NCBI GenBank assembly: GCA_003104895.1
Contig: PQAG01000157.1
Location: 15,894 to 24,138 of the forward strand
Reading direction: 5' to 3'
Source of the DNA: Nitrosomonadales bacterium
GTDB taxonomy: Bacteria; Pseudomonadota; Gammaproteobacteria; Burkholderiales; Sulfuricellaceae
Length of the DNA: 8,245 bases
The position numbers and the translations under genes were made by a program. Below the pieces are notes generated by a model that was not told the origin of the DNA, did not search any database, and saw only the letters and a program-made list of their open reading frames with translations. Positions 1 through 4,642 of this stretch are shown piece after piece; position 1 is the stretch's first letter; every line of letters starts with the position of its first letter.

Positions 1-167
1 GGCTTGCAGCCGGGAAAGCCGCACTGGCCGCACTGCATCTGCGGCAGGATGGCATCCACTTTTTCCACCAGCGGATTGCCTTCCACCTTGAATTTCAGGG
101 AAGCAAAGCCGAGCCCCGCGCCCAACACCACGGCCAGACCAAGCATTACCAGGAGTGCGCTCAACAT
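1..167 (-). CDS. rnfB: Electron transport complex subunit RnfB, N-terminal part
   Basis: RnfB is the ferredoxin-like iron-sulfur subunit of the Rnf/Rsx membrane complex, which couples electron transfer between NADH and ferredoxin to ion movement across the inner membrane. The visible 55 residues start with a single hydrophobic membrane anchor (about residues 2-24). An acidic linker follows, then ILPQMQCGQCGFPGCK, with Cys46, Cys49 and Cys54 spaced as in the first cysteine cluster of RnfB. The rest of the gene runs off the left edge, so later ferredoxin motifs cannot be seen. The ATG at 167 lies 5 nt after the rnfA stop, which fits an rnfAB operon. No strong Shine-Dalgarno precedes it, so translation may be coupled to rnfA. 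The identification is secure from the N-terminal anchor plus the CGQCGxPGC motif. Confidence 0.93.
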   Translation of the reverse strand, partial: MLSALLVMLGLAVVLGAGLGFASLKFKVEGNPLVEKVDAILPQMQCGQCGFPGCK

Positions 168-172
168 GTGGA

Positions 173-748
173 TTACTTGACCAATCCGGAGAAACCCATC
201 GAGGCGATGCTCATCAGCCCCGCCGTCACCATGGCGATGGCGGAGCCCTTGAACGGCAGCGGGACATCCGCGCCTTCAAGGCGTTCGCGCATGGCGGCGA
301 AAGTGGTCAGCACCAAGGCGAAACCGACTGCGCCGCCGAAGCCGAAAAACAGGGATTCGATGAAATTGTGGTTTTCCTGCACATTGAGGAGCGGAATGCC
401 CAGCACGGCACAGTTGGTGGTGATCAGCGGCAGATAGATGCCCAGCGCCTGATACAGCACCGGGCTGGTCTTCTGGATGAACATTTCCGTGAACTGCACG
501 ATGCTGGCAATCACGATGATGAACGACAGGGTGCGCAGGTAAATCAGCTCAGGACCCAGCAGATACTGATTGACGAGGTAACTGGCACCGGAAGCCAGGG
601 TAAGCACAAAGGCGGTGGCCATGCCCATGCCGGTCGCCGCGCTCAGCTTCTTGGAGACGCCCATGAACGGGCACAGGCCAAGGATTTTGGCGAGCACGAT
701 GTTGTTCACGAACACCGTGCCGATCAGGATGAGAAAATAGTTTTCCAT
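173..748 (-). CDS. rnfA: Electron transport complex subunit RnfA (RsxA)
   Basis: RnfA is a polytopic inner-membrane subunit of the Rnf/Rsx complex. Together with RnfE it forms the membrane core that passes electrons across the bilayer. The 191-residue length is normal for the family (E. coli RsxA has 193). Family signatures are intact: LGLCPFMGVSKKL near residue 23, YLRTL near 70, FTEM near 86, KTSPVLY near 93, PLITTNCAVLG near 107 and GLMSIASMGFSGLVK at the end. Cys26 and Cys113 are the two conserved cysteines of this family, linked to an intramembrane iron-sulfur centre. About six hydrophobic helices are visible. I chose the ATG at 748 because MENYFLILIGTVFVNN matches the family start. An in-frame TTG at 805 would add 19 non-conserved residues. 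No clear Shine-Dalgarno precedes 748. rnfB follows after 5 nt. Confidence 0.96.
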   Translation of the reverse strand: MENYFLILIGTVFVNNIVLAKILGLCPFMGVSKKLSAATGMGMATAFVLTLASGASYLVNQYLLGPELIYLRTLSFIIVIASIVQFTEMFIQKTSPVLYQALGIYLPLITTNCAVLGIPLLNVQENHNFIESLFFGFGGAVGFALVLTTFAAMRERLEGADVPLPFKGSAIAMVTAGLMSIASMGFSGLVK

Positions 749-840
749 GGGGCGCAATAGCGGGGTAACAAGCCGGATTATCTTCCGCGCTTCCGGATGA
801 TGCAACCATTACCGCTGCGCGGATATCAGGCCACTCAAGG

Positions 841-876
841 CATGTGGTGTCTTTTAACTTATATAAGACACACATG
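841..876. promoter_or_regulatory. Large inverted repeat over the rnf promoter (candidate operator)
   Basis: The left arm CATGTGGTGTCTT (841-853) and right arm AAGACACACATG (865-876) are inverted repeats that match except for one extra G in the left arm. They flank an 11-nt AT-rich centre. The inner arms GTGTCTT/AAGACAC match perfectly. The dyad overlaps the spacer, the -10 and one base pair of the -35 of the candidate rnf promoter, as expected for a repressor or redox-regulator operator. No T-run follows on either strand, so it does not look like a terminator. I cannot name the regulator. Confidence 0.5.
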
Positions 877-880
877 TCAA
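852..880 (-). promoter_or_regulatory. Candidate sigma70 promoter for the rnf operon
   Basis: On the minus strand a perfect TTGACA (-35, 880-875) is followed after exactly 17 nt by TTAAAA (-10, 857-852). Transcription would start near 845, giving a leader of about 97 nt before rnfA. The -10 element is weak (3 of 6 to consensus). The spacer contains CTTATATAAG, a perfect 10-bp palindrome, and the whole promoter sits in the inverted repeat listed separately. The assignment rests on spacing and on the position between a terminator-like hairpin and rnfA. Confidence 0.5.
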
Positions 881-898
881 GAATTACGCGGCATCCAG

Positions 899-929
899 AA
901 AAAAGGCGATCAGGAAAACAGGGATTGCC
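899..929 (-). terminator. Candidate rho-independent terminator of the 139-residue gene
   Basis: Reading the minus strand, GGCAATC (929-923) pairs with GATCGCC (911-905) with one A-C mismatch around an 11-nt loop. Six T residues (904-899) follow immediately. The stop codon of the upstream gene (912-910) spans the loop and the 3' stem arm. It would separate that gene from the rnf promoter that begins about 20 nt further on. The stem is short, so strength is uncertain. Confidence 0.5.
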
Positions 930-1329
930 ACCAGCGCTTGCGGCCGGCGGGAATAATGCCCTTGGGCTGCATTTCGGCCGGCGGCATGATGCTCATCACC
1001 CAGCCCGGCAGGGGCGGGTTCTTGCTCGAACCGCAGGACGAGCCGAGATTGTTGGGGTCGTAGATCTTGATCAGGGCGGGGTGTTCCAGATTGTCGGCAT
1101 ACACGATGGCGCAGTAATCCTCCTTGTGATCACGCCGCAGGAGGGCATCGATTTCCCGAATGAAGTGGCTGACCTCTTCACCGGAAGCCGGCGCAAGCGG
1201 CACCGGCTCACCGATGGCGTAAAGGTGCCAGCCCGCCTCCGGATCAACCCTGCCCCAGAAATCGGTCAATTGCTTCCACGACATGAGGCTGTAGAAAGTG
1301 CCTAAAAAGGCGGTCCTGAAATCAGACAT
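910..1329 (-). CDS. Conserved-looking 139-residue protein of unknown function
   Basis: I do not recognise a named family. The protein is soluble, with no signal peptide or membrane segment. The N-terminal region (MSDFRTAFLGTFYSLMSWKQL) is aromatic-rich and is followed by FWGRVDPEAGWHLYAIGEP. The middle (about residues 48-85) is acidic and probably helical and strand-forming. Then comes IYDPNNLGSSCGSS (about 89-102), a motif that looks like a conserved binding loop, and LPGWVMSIMPP (about 106-116). The C-terminus is basic and tryptophan-containing. It contains two tyrosine/aspartate-rich stretches and a single Cys near residue 99. I chose the ATG at 1329. An in-frame GTG at 1398 would add 23 low-complexity residues, and neither start has a convincing Shine-Dalgarno. 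It lies between dksA, from which a strong terminator separates it, and the rnf operon. A role in either process is only a guess. Confidence 0.75.
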   Translation of the reverse strand: MSDFRTAFLGTFYSLMSWKQLTDFWGRVDPEAGWHLYAIGEPVPLAPASGEEVSHFIREIDALLRRDHKEDYCAIVYADNLEHPALIKIYDPNNLGSSCGSSKNPPLPGWVMSIMPPAEMQPKGIIPAGRKRWWQSLFS

Positions 1330-1476
1330 AACAAAGGGGCGTCCCGGAAAAGCTGAAGGGTGTTGTAATTGATGCCGGTTGCGCCCGATCAAGGGCACAC
1401 GACTGACAGTCAGATTACTTGGCGACTGAAGTTTTTAGTTCCGGCGTCACATGCTTGCGCATATGAGCCTTCACTG

Positions 1477-1512
1477 AAAACAGGTTGCCAAGCTTACTTG
1501 GCAACCTGTTTT
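1477..1512 (-). terminator. Strong dksA terminator whose loop contains the stop codon
   Basis: A 16-bp perfect stem runs AAAACAGGTTGCCAAG (1512-1497) and CTTGGCAACCTGTTTT (1492-1477), with a 4-nt loop TAAG (1496-1493). The 5' arm is the last five codons of dksA, and the loop carries its TAA stop. The 3' arm ends in four T residues. The A-rich start of the 5' arm (AAAACAGG) is the classic A-tract/T-tract arrangement of an intrinsic terminator. It may work on both strands. Confidence 0.85.
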
Positions 1513-1916
1513 TCCCGCAGTTCATCAAGCGTCTTGCAGTCGATGCACAGGGTTGCAGTGGGGCGGGCTTCCAGGCGCTTCAGGCCAATTTCCACGCCGC
1601 AGCCTTCGCAATAGCCATAGTCGCCGGCTTCGATCTTGGCTATGGTTTCGTCGATTTTCTTGATCAGCTTGCGCTCGCGGTCGCGGTTGCGCAGTTCCAG
1701 CGCCATGTCGGACTCTTGGCTGGCGCGGTCATTGGGGTCTGCAAACAGGGTCGCTTCGTCCTGCATGGTATGCACGGTGCGGTCAATGTCCTGGCTCAAC
1801 TCGCCTTTCCAGTCATCGAGAATTTTGCGAAAATGCGCGAGTTGGTCTGGATTCATATACTCTTCCCCCTTCTTCGGTTCGTAAGGGGTGAACTGCTTGT
1901 GTAATTCTGCGGACAT
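1494..1916 (-). CDS. dksA: RNA polymerase-binding transcription factor DksA
   Basis: DksA inserts its coiled coil into the RNA polymerase secondary channel. With ppGpp it adjusts transcription of rRNA and amino-acid biosynthesis promoters in the stringent response. The 140-residue protein aligns throughout with E. coli DksA (151), apart from a shorter N-terminus. The coiled coil covers about residues 24-97. Its tip carries the two functional aspartates, Asp60 and Asp63, in ADPNDRA, and ELRNRDRERKLIKKI follows. The zinc finger is Cys103/Cys106 with Cys124/Cys127 (YCEGCG and LCIDCKT). The start at ATG 1916 has a purine-rich GAAGAGAAGAG upstream as a loose Shine-Dalgarno. Met21 (YMNPDQLAHF) is a less likely internal start, because the preceding PYEPKKGEE is also family-like. 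The gene is divergent from the CbbY-type phosphatase and ends in an overlapping hairpin terminator. Confidence 0.98.
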   Translation of the reverse strand: MSAELHKQFTPYEPKKGEEYMNPDQLAHFRKILDDWKGELSQDIDRTVHTMQDEATLFADPNDRASQESDMALELRNRDRERKLIKKIDETIAKIEAGDYGYCEGCGVEIGLKRLEARPTATLCIDCKTLDELREKQVAK

Positions 1917-1955
1917 GTGCGTTCTACTCTTCTCTTCGGTTAAGGCAAAACCGCT

Positions 1956-1984
1956 TTAATAGCAGATAATTTTACTTACCGCAA
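1956..1984 (-). promoter_or_regulatory. Candidate dksA promoter
   Basis: On the minus strand TTGCGG (1984-1979) and TATTAA (1961-1956) are separated by 17 nt, which would start transcription near 1949 with a leader of about 33 nt. The matches to consensus are 3 of 6 and 4 of 6. On the plus strand the same 99-bp divergent gap contains GATAAT (1965-1970), a possible -10 for the phosphatase gene, but no recognisable -35. The two transcripts may therefore start from overlapping promoters. Confidence 0.4.
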
Positions 1985-2002
1985 GTTTACCCAATGCTTT
2001 AC

Positions 2003-2008
2003 AGGAGG
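2003..2008 (+). promoter_or_regulatory. Perfect Shine-Dalgarno that fixes a TTG start
   Basis: AGGAGG lies 7 nt upstream of the TTG at 2016. No ATG occurs at a suitable distance, and the HAD motif begins nine codons into the frame. The strong ribosome-binding site therefore supports the TTG as the true start. Confidence 0.85.
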
Positions 2009-2015
2009 CGACAAA

Positions 2016-2777
2016 TTGGCTTTGCAGGCTCTGATTTTTGACGTGGACGGCACACTTGCCAACACCGAACGCGACGGCCATCGTGTGGCATTCAACCTGG
2101 CTTTCCAGGAGTTCGGCCTGGAATGGGACTGGGATGTGGATTTATATGGAAAACTGCTGGCCGTCACCGGCGGCAAGGAGCGCATCCGCTATTTCGTCGA
2201 CAGTTTCCTGAGCGGCTACATCAAACCGGCCGATTTCGATGACATGGTCGCCAAGCTGCACAAGACCAAGACCCGGCACTACACCGAAATGCTCAGCGGC
2301 GGCCGCATCCCGGCGCGCCCCGGCGTCAGGCGCCTGCTGGAAGAAGCGCGCCAGGCCGGCTTGCGTCTGGCCATTGCCACTACGACCACACCCGACAACG
2401 TCACCGCCCTGCTCAAATACAGCCTGGCCGAAGATGCCGTGGACTGGTTCGAGGTCATCGCCGCGGGCGACATCGTGCCCGCCAAGAAACCGGCGCCCGA
2501 CATCTATTTCTGGGCGCTGGAGAAGATGAAGCTCGACCCCGCCGAGTGCCTCGCTTTCGAGGATTCGGAGAATGGCCTGAAATCCAGCCTTGGCGCGGGC
2601 ATCAAGACCCTGGTCACGATCAACGACTACACCACCGACCATGAATTCCCGGGTGCGCTGGCCGTCCTCAGCGATCTGGGCGAACCCGGACAGGCTTGCC
2701 AGGTATTCAGCGGCGACCTGCATGGCAAGGGCTATGTTGACGTTGACCTGCTCAGGCAGTGGCACGAAAGCGCCTGA
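2016..2777 (+). CDS. cbbY: HAD-superfamily phosphatase, CbbY type
   Basis: This is a 253-residue haloacid-dehalogenase-fold phosphatase. CbbY proteins are known to dephosphorylate xylulose-1,5-bisphosphate, a misfire product that inhibits Rubisco. Motif I is FDVDGT, with nucleophile Asp9 and acid/base Asp11. Motif II lies in ATTTT (121-125). The catalytic lysine is Lys158 in AKKPAPDIY, and motif IV is FEDSENG (181-187). The cap region carries TGGKERI (51-57), which is characteristic of CbbY over generic phosphoglycolate phosphatases. AFNLAFQEFGLEWDWD (25-40) and VIAAGDIV also match CbbY. Translation starts at TTG behind a perfect AGGAGG. The gene is divergent from dksA and convergent with bcp. 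Its last codon abuts the bcp stop with no gap. No Rubisco gene is visible here, so the substrate is inferred from family resemblance alone. A broader sugar-phosphate phosphatase is the alternative. Confidence 0.85.
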   Translation: MALQALIFDVDGTLANTERDGHRVAFNLAFQEFGLEWDWDVDLYGKLLAVTGGKERIRYFVDSFLSGYIKPADFDDMVAKLHKTKTRHYTEMLSGGRIPARPGVRRLLEEARQAGLRLAIATTTTPDNVTALLKYSLAEDAVDWFEVIAAGDIVPAKKPAPDIYFWALEKMKLDPAECLAFEDSENGLKSSLGAGIKTLVTINDYTTDHEFPGALAVLSDLGEPGQACQVFSGDLHGKGYVDVDLLRQWHESA

Positions 2778-3233
2778 TCAGAGCGTCTTCACGAAATCCA
2801 GCACTTCCTCTGCGTGGCCCGGCACCTTGACGCCGCGCCACTCCCGGCGCAGAACGCCACTGGCATCGAGCACGAAGGTGCTGCGTTCGATGCCGCGCAC
2901 CTGTTTGCCGTACATGTTTTTCATCTTGATCACGCCGAACAGCGCGCAGGCTTTTTCCTCGCCATCGCTCAATAGATCGAACGGCAAATCCTGCCTGGCC
3001 CTGAAATTCTGGTGGGATTTCAGGCTGTCGCGCGAGATGCCATAAATCTCGCACCCTGCCGCCTGGAATTGCGGATACAGATCGCGGAACTGCCGGGCCT
3101 CGGTGGTGCAGCCCGGCGTGGAATCCCTGGGATAGAAATACAGCACCACTTTCTTGCCATGCAAGGCACTCAAGCAGAACGGCTTTCCGCCGGTTGACGG
3201 CAGCTCGAAATCGCCAACAGCCTGATCCATCAT
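2778..3233 (-). CDS. bcp: Thioredoxin-dependent peroxiredoxin, BCP/PrxQ family
   Basis: This cytoplasmic thiol peroxidase reduces hydrogen peroxide and organic hydroperoxides. The 151-residue length and fold signatures are typical: VGDFELPSTGGK at the start, VVLYFYPRDSTPGCTTEA around the active site, and GIERSTFVLD near residue 114. The peroxidatic cysteine is Cys42 in the P-x3-T-x2-C motif (Pro35, Thr39, Cys42). Arg117 matches the conserved active-site arginine. The resolving cysteine found five residues later in E. coli-type BCP is absent, since Arg47 occupies that place. Cys61 and Cys96 are the remaining candidates. The ATG at 3233 overlaps the arnD stop as ATGA and has AGGAG 6 nt upstream, which suggests translational coupling. 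A second ATG at 3230 is adjacent. No terminator is seen at the 3' end, where the gene meets the phosphatase gene tail to tail. Confidence 0.95.
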   Translation of the reverse strand: MMDQAVGDFELPSTGGKPFCLSALHGKKVVLYFYPRDSTPGCTTEARQFRDLYPQFQAAGCEIYGISRDSLKSHQNFRARQDLPFDLLSDGEEKACALFGVIKMKNMYGKQVRGIERSTFVLDASGVLRREWRGVKVPGHAEEVLDFVKTL

Positions 3234-4156
3234 GCTTCACTCCTGAGAGGTAGAAACTGCGGCCCCTGTAAAGCCAGATCGCCCGTGCGCCCGGGAATTT
3301 CCCCGAACACCACCTCATGGCGCGGCAGCCGGGCCACGTCCAGATCCGCAAAATACTGCGCCATCGACACCAGCTCGTAGCCCTGAGCGCGCCAGCCTTC
3401 GAGCAGCTGCTCGAACACGCCGGCCAGCTTCATGCCTTCCATCTCGGCATGGAGGGTATAGACATGGCCGGTCGGGAGCGATGTTTCGGTGAGCTTGAGC
3501 ACATGCCGGGCGACGTTCTCGACGCTGATGCCATCCACACCGATCAGTTCATCCAGCGTTGGCAGGGTGGTTGGCAGCTGTGGACAATTGATGATTTCGG
3601 CACGGTAAACCGGCACGAAGGGCTCGCTGCCTCGCATGTCGGAGCAATAGGTAAAACCCAGCTGCTGCTCCAGACGCAGGGCATGCCGGTTCATCTGCCA
3701 GCCGGCCGCGCCATGCGTTCTGGCCGGCACGCCAAACACCTTTTCAAACTGGCCGCAGGCGCGCTGCATCTCGCGCGCCGTCCATTCCGCATCCTTGTTG
3801 GCCACGTAATCCTGCCAATAGATGTGGTCGTAACAATGGATGCCCGCCTCGAACCCCGCATCGCGCACTTCACGCATGATGGCGGCGCAGCGCTTGCCGA
3901 TATGCGGGCCCGGCAGCAGCGTACCATACATCAGGGTCCTGAGCCCATAATGCTCGCGCACCGAGGTGCGCGAAACCTTTTTCATGAAGCCGGGACGAAA
4001 CACCCGTTTGATGGCGCGGCCGGTATGATCAGGGCCGAGACTGAAGAGAAAGGTTGCCTGGGCCTGATGCTTTTGCAACAGCTCGACCAGGCGCGGCACG
4101 CCTTCGCGGGTGCCGCGATAGGTGTCGACGTCGATCTTGAGGGCTAATTTTTTCAT
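3230..4156 (-). CDS. arnD: ArnD-like polysaccharide deacetylase (4-deoxy-4-formamido-arabinose-phosphoundecaprenol deformylase family)
   Basis: This 308-residue NodB-fold metal-dependent hydrolase aligns along its length with E. coli ArnD. ArnD deformylates undecaprenyl-phosphate-4-formamido-arabinose on the way to aminoarabinose-modified lipid A. Shared signatures are KIDVDTYRGTREGVPRL (7-23), FSLGPD (38-43), the metal ligands Asp11 and His107-x3-His111 (GIHCYDH), AAGW (150-153), SDMRG (172-176), QLPTTLPTLDELIG (193-206) and YTLHAEMEG (233-241). The C-terminal EIPGRTGDL also matches. Asp9 is the expected catalytic base. The start at ATG 4156 gives MKKLALKIDVDT, equivalent to the E. coli start. 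An upstream in-frame extension to 4201 is not conserved. No other arn gene is visible. Instead it overlaps bcp by 4 nt and follows a zinc-finger gene. The substrate may therefore differ from that of enterobacterial ArnD. Confidence 0.88.
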   Translation of the reverse strand: MKKLALKIDVDTYRGTREGVPRLVELLQKHQAQATFLFSLGPDHTGRAIKRVFRPGFMKKVSRTSVREHYGLRTLMYGTLLPGPHIGKRCAAIMREVRDAGFEAGIHCYDHIYWQDYVANKDAEWTAREMQRACGQFEKVFGVPARTHGAAGWQMNRHALRLEQQLGFTYCSDMRGSEPFVPVYRAEIINCPQLPTTLPTLDELIGVDGISVENVARHVLKLTETSLPTGHVYTLHAEMEGMKLAGVFEQLLEGWRAQGYELVSMAQYFADLDVARLPRHEVVFGEIPGRTGDLALQGPQFLPLRSEA

Positions 4157-4277
4157 CGGAAATTCACGGCGGGAAAGGTGGCTGCACGCCATTTCCGGCA
4201 CGGATCCGGCCAGTGCGGCAGAAGCTGGCGCGCGCGACGCGGGGATGCGTCACGACACGGCCTGGGCGCAGCGATCC

Positions 4278-4481
4278 TCAGTGATGGCGGCGGACCTCGC
4301 CCTTCAGCTTGTAAAGCGTGCCGCAATAAGGGCACAGCGCCTCGCCTTTTTCCTCCAGCGGCAGATAGACGCGGGGATGGCTGCTCCACAAGGCCATTTC
4401 CGGCGTGGGGCAATGCAGCGGCAGGTCCTCTGGGGTTACTTCAATATAGCGATGGGTGTTGTCGGCCAGATTATGTTCCAT
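4278..4481 (-). CDS. Small CHCC-type zinc-finger domain protein
   Basis: This 67-residue protein is of the zf-CHCC type, related to the zinc-binding accessory subunit of mitochondrial complex I (NDUFS6). The putative zinc ligands are Cys24, His35, Cys50 and Cys53 (LHCPTP, SSHPRVY and LCPYCGTLY), giving C-x10-H-x14-C-x2-C spacing. HPRVYLPLEEKGEALCPYCGTLYKL is the typical core. The function of the bacterial members is unclear. Translation starts at ATG 4481 with AAGGA 6 nt upstream. That ribosome-binding site sits 1 nt from a guanine-quadruplex motif and next to the tandem repeat. The gene follows ilvE by 161 nt and precedes arnD by 121 nt on the same strand, so co-transcription is plausible. 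Confidence 0.9.
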   Translation of the reverse strand: MEHNLADNTHRYIEVTPEDLPLHCPTPEMALWSSHPRVYLPLEEKGEALCPYCGTLYKLKGEVRRHH

Positions 4482-4494
4482 GGAATATCCTTTT

Positions 4495-4513
4495 CCCTCT
4501 CCCCTCCCCTCCC
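4495..4513 (-). other. Guanine-quadruplex motif abutting the zinc-finger gene's ribosome-binding site
   Basis: The minus (mRNA-sense) strand reads GGG-A-GGGG-A-GGGG-AGA-GGG. That is four G-runs of at least three with loops of 1, 1 and 3 nt, which satisfies the standard quadruplex pattern. It ends 13 nt before the ATG, directly beside AAAAGGA. Folding in RNA could affect ribosome access. The element is seen in the sequence; an effect is inference. Confidence 0.65.
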
Positions 4514-4613
4514 GTTGCCTGAGCGAAGCCGCCGTTGCCTGAGCGAAGCCGCCGTTGCCTGAGCGAAGCCGCCGTTGCCTGAGCGAAGCCGAAGGCAGGC
4601 AGGCAGGGAGAGG
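4496..4613. repeat. Inverted arms enclosing the tandem repeat (REP-like element)
   Basis: CCTCTCCC (4496-4503) and GGGAGAGG (4606-4613) form a perfect 8-bp inverted pair around the tandem array. A TTGCCT next to the left arm mirrors AGGCAGGCAGG next to the right arm. The arrangement resembles a repetitive extragenic palindrome whose internal half has been tandemly amplified. In the ilvE-side transcript the C/U-rich arm could pair with the G-rich segment beside the zinc-finger gene's Shine-Dalgarno, competing with the quadruplex. Confidence 0.55.
4512..4591. repeat. Four perfect tandem copies of a 20-bp repeat
   Basis: The unit CCGTTGCCTGAGCGAAGCCG occurs at 4512-4531, 4532-4551, 4552-4571 and 4572-4591 with no differences. 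The last copy runs into GAAGGCAGGCAGGCAGGG, in which AGGC is itself repeated three times. There are no spacers. The array lies wholly in the gap between ilvE and the zinc-finger gene. Perfect identity points to recent slippage expansion or to continuing copy-number change. Confidence 0.97.
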
Positions 4614-4642
4614 AGGAAAGAGTGTCGCCTTGCGGCTATGGT

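Noticed and set aside
155..760. Long plus-strand reading frame antisense to rnfA
   Set aside because: It is the complement of a well-conserved membrane protein, with Gln/His/Gly-rich low-complexity composition and no ribosome-binding site. This is typical of a mirror frame in GC-rich DNA.
749..805. N-terminal extension of RnfA from an in-frame TTG
   Set aside because: The extra 19 residues are charged and not family-like. The standard RnfA start is at 748.
1403..1413. CTGACAGTCAG palindrome upstream of the 139-residue gene
   Set aside because: An 11-bp dyad with a 1-bp centre is too short and isolated to call an operator, and no promoter can be placed around it with confidence.
3317..4147. 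276-codon plus-strand frame antisense to arnD
   Set aside because: The composition is a shadow of the arnD frame, and all ArnD catalytic motifs are on the minus strand.
4512..4591. CRISPR array
   Set aside because: The units are directly abutting with no spacers, and no cas gene is nearby.
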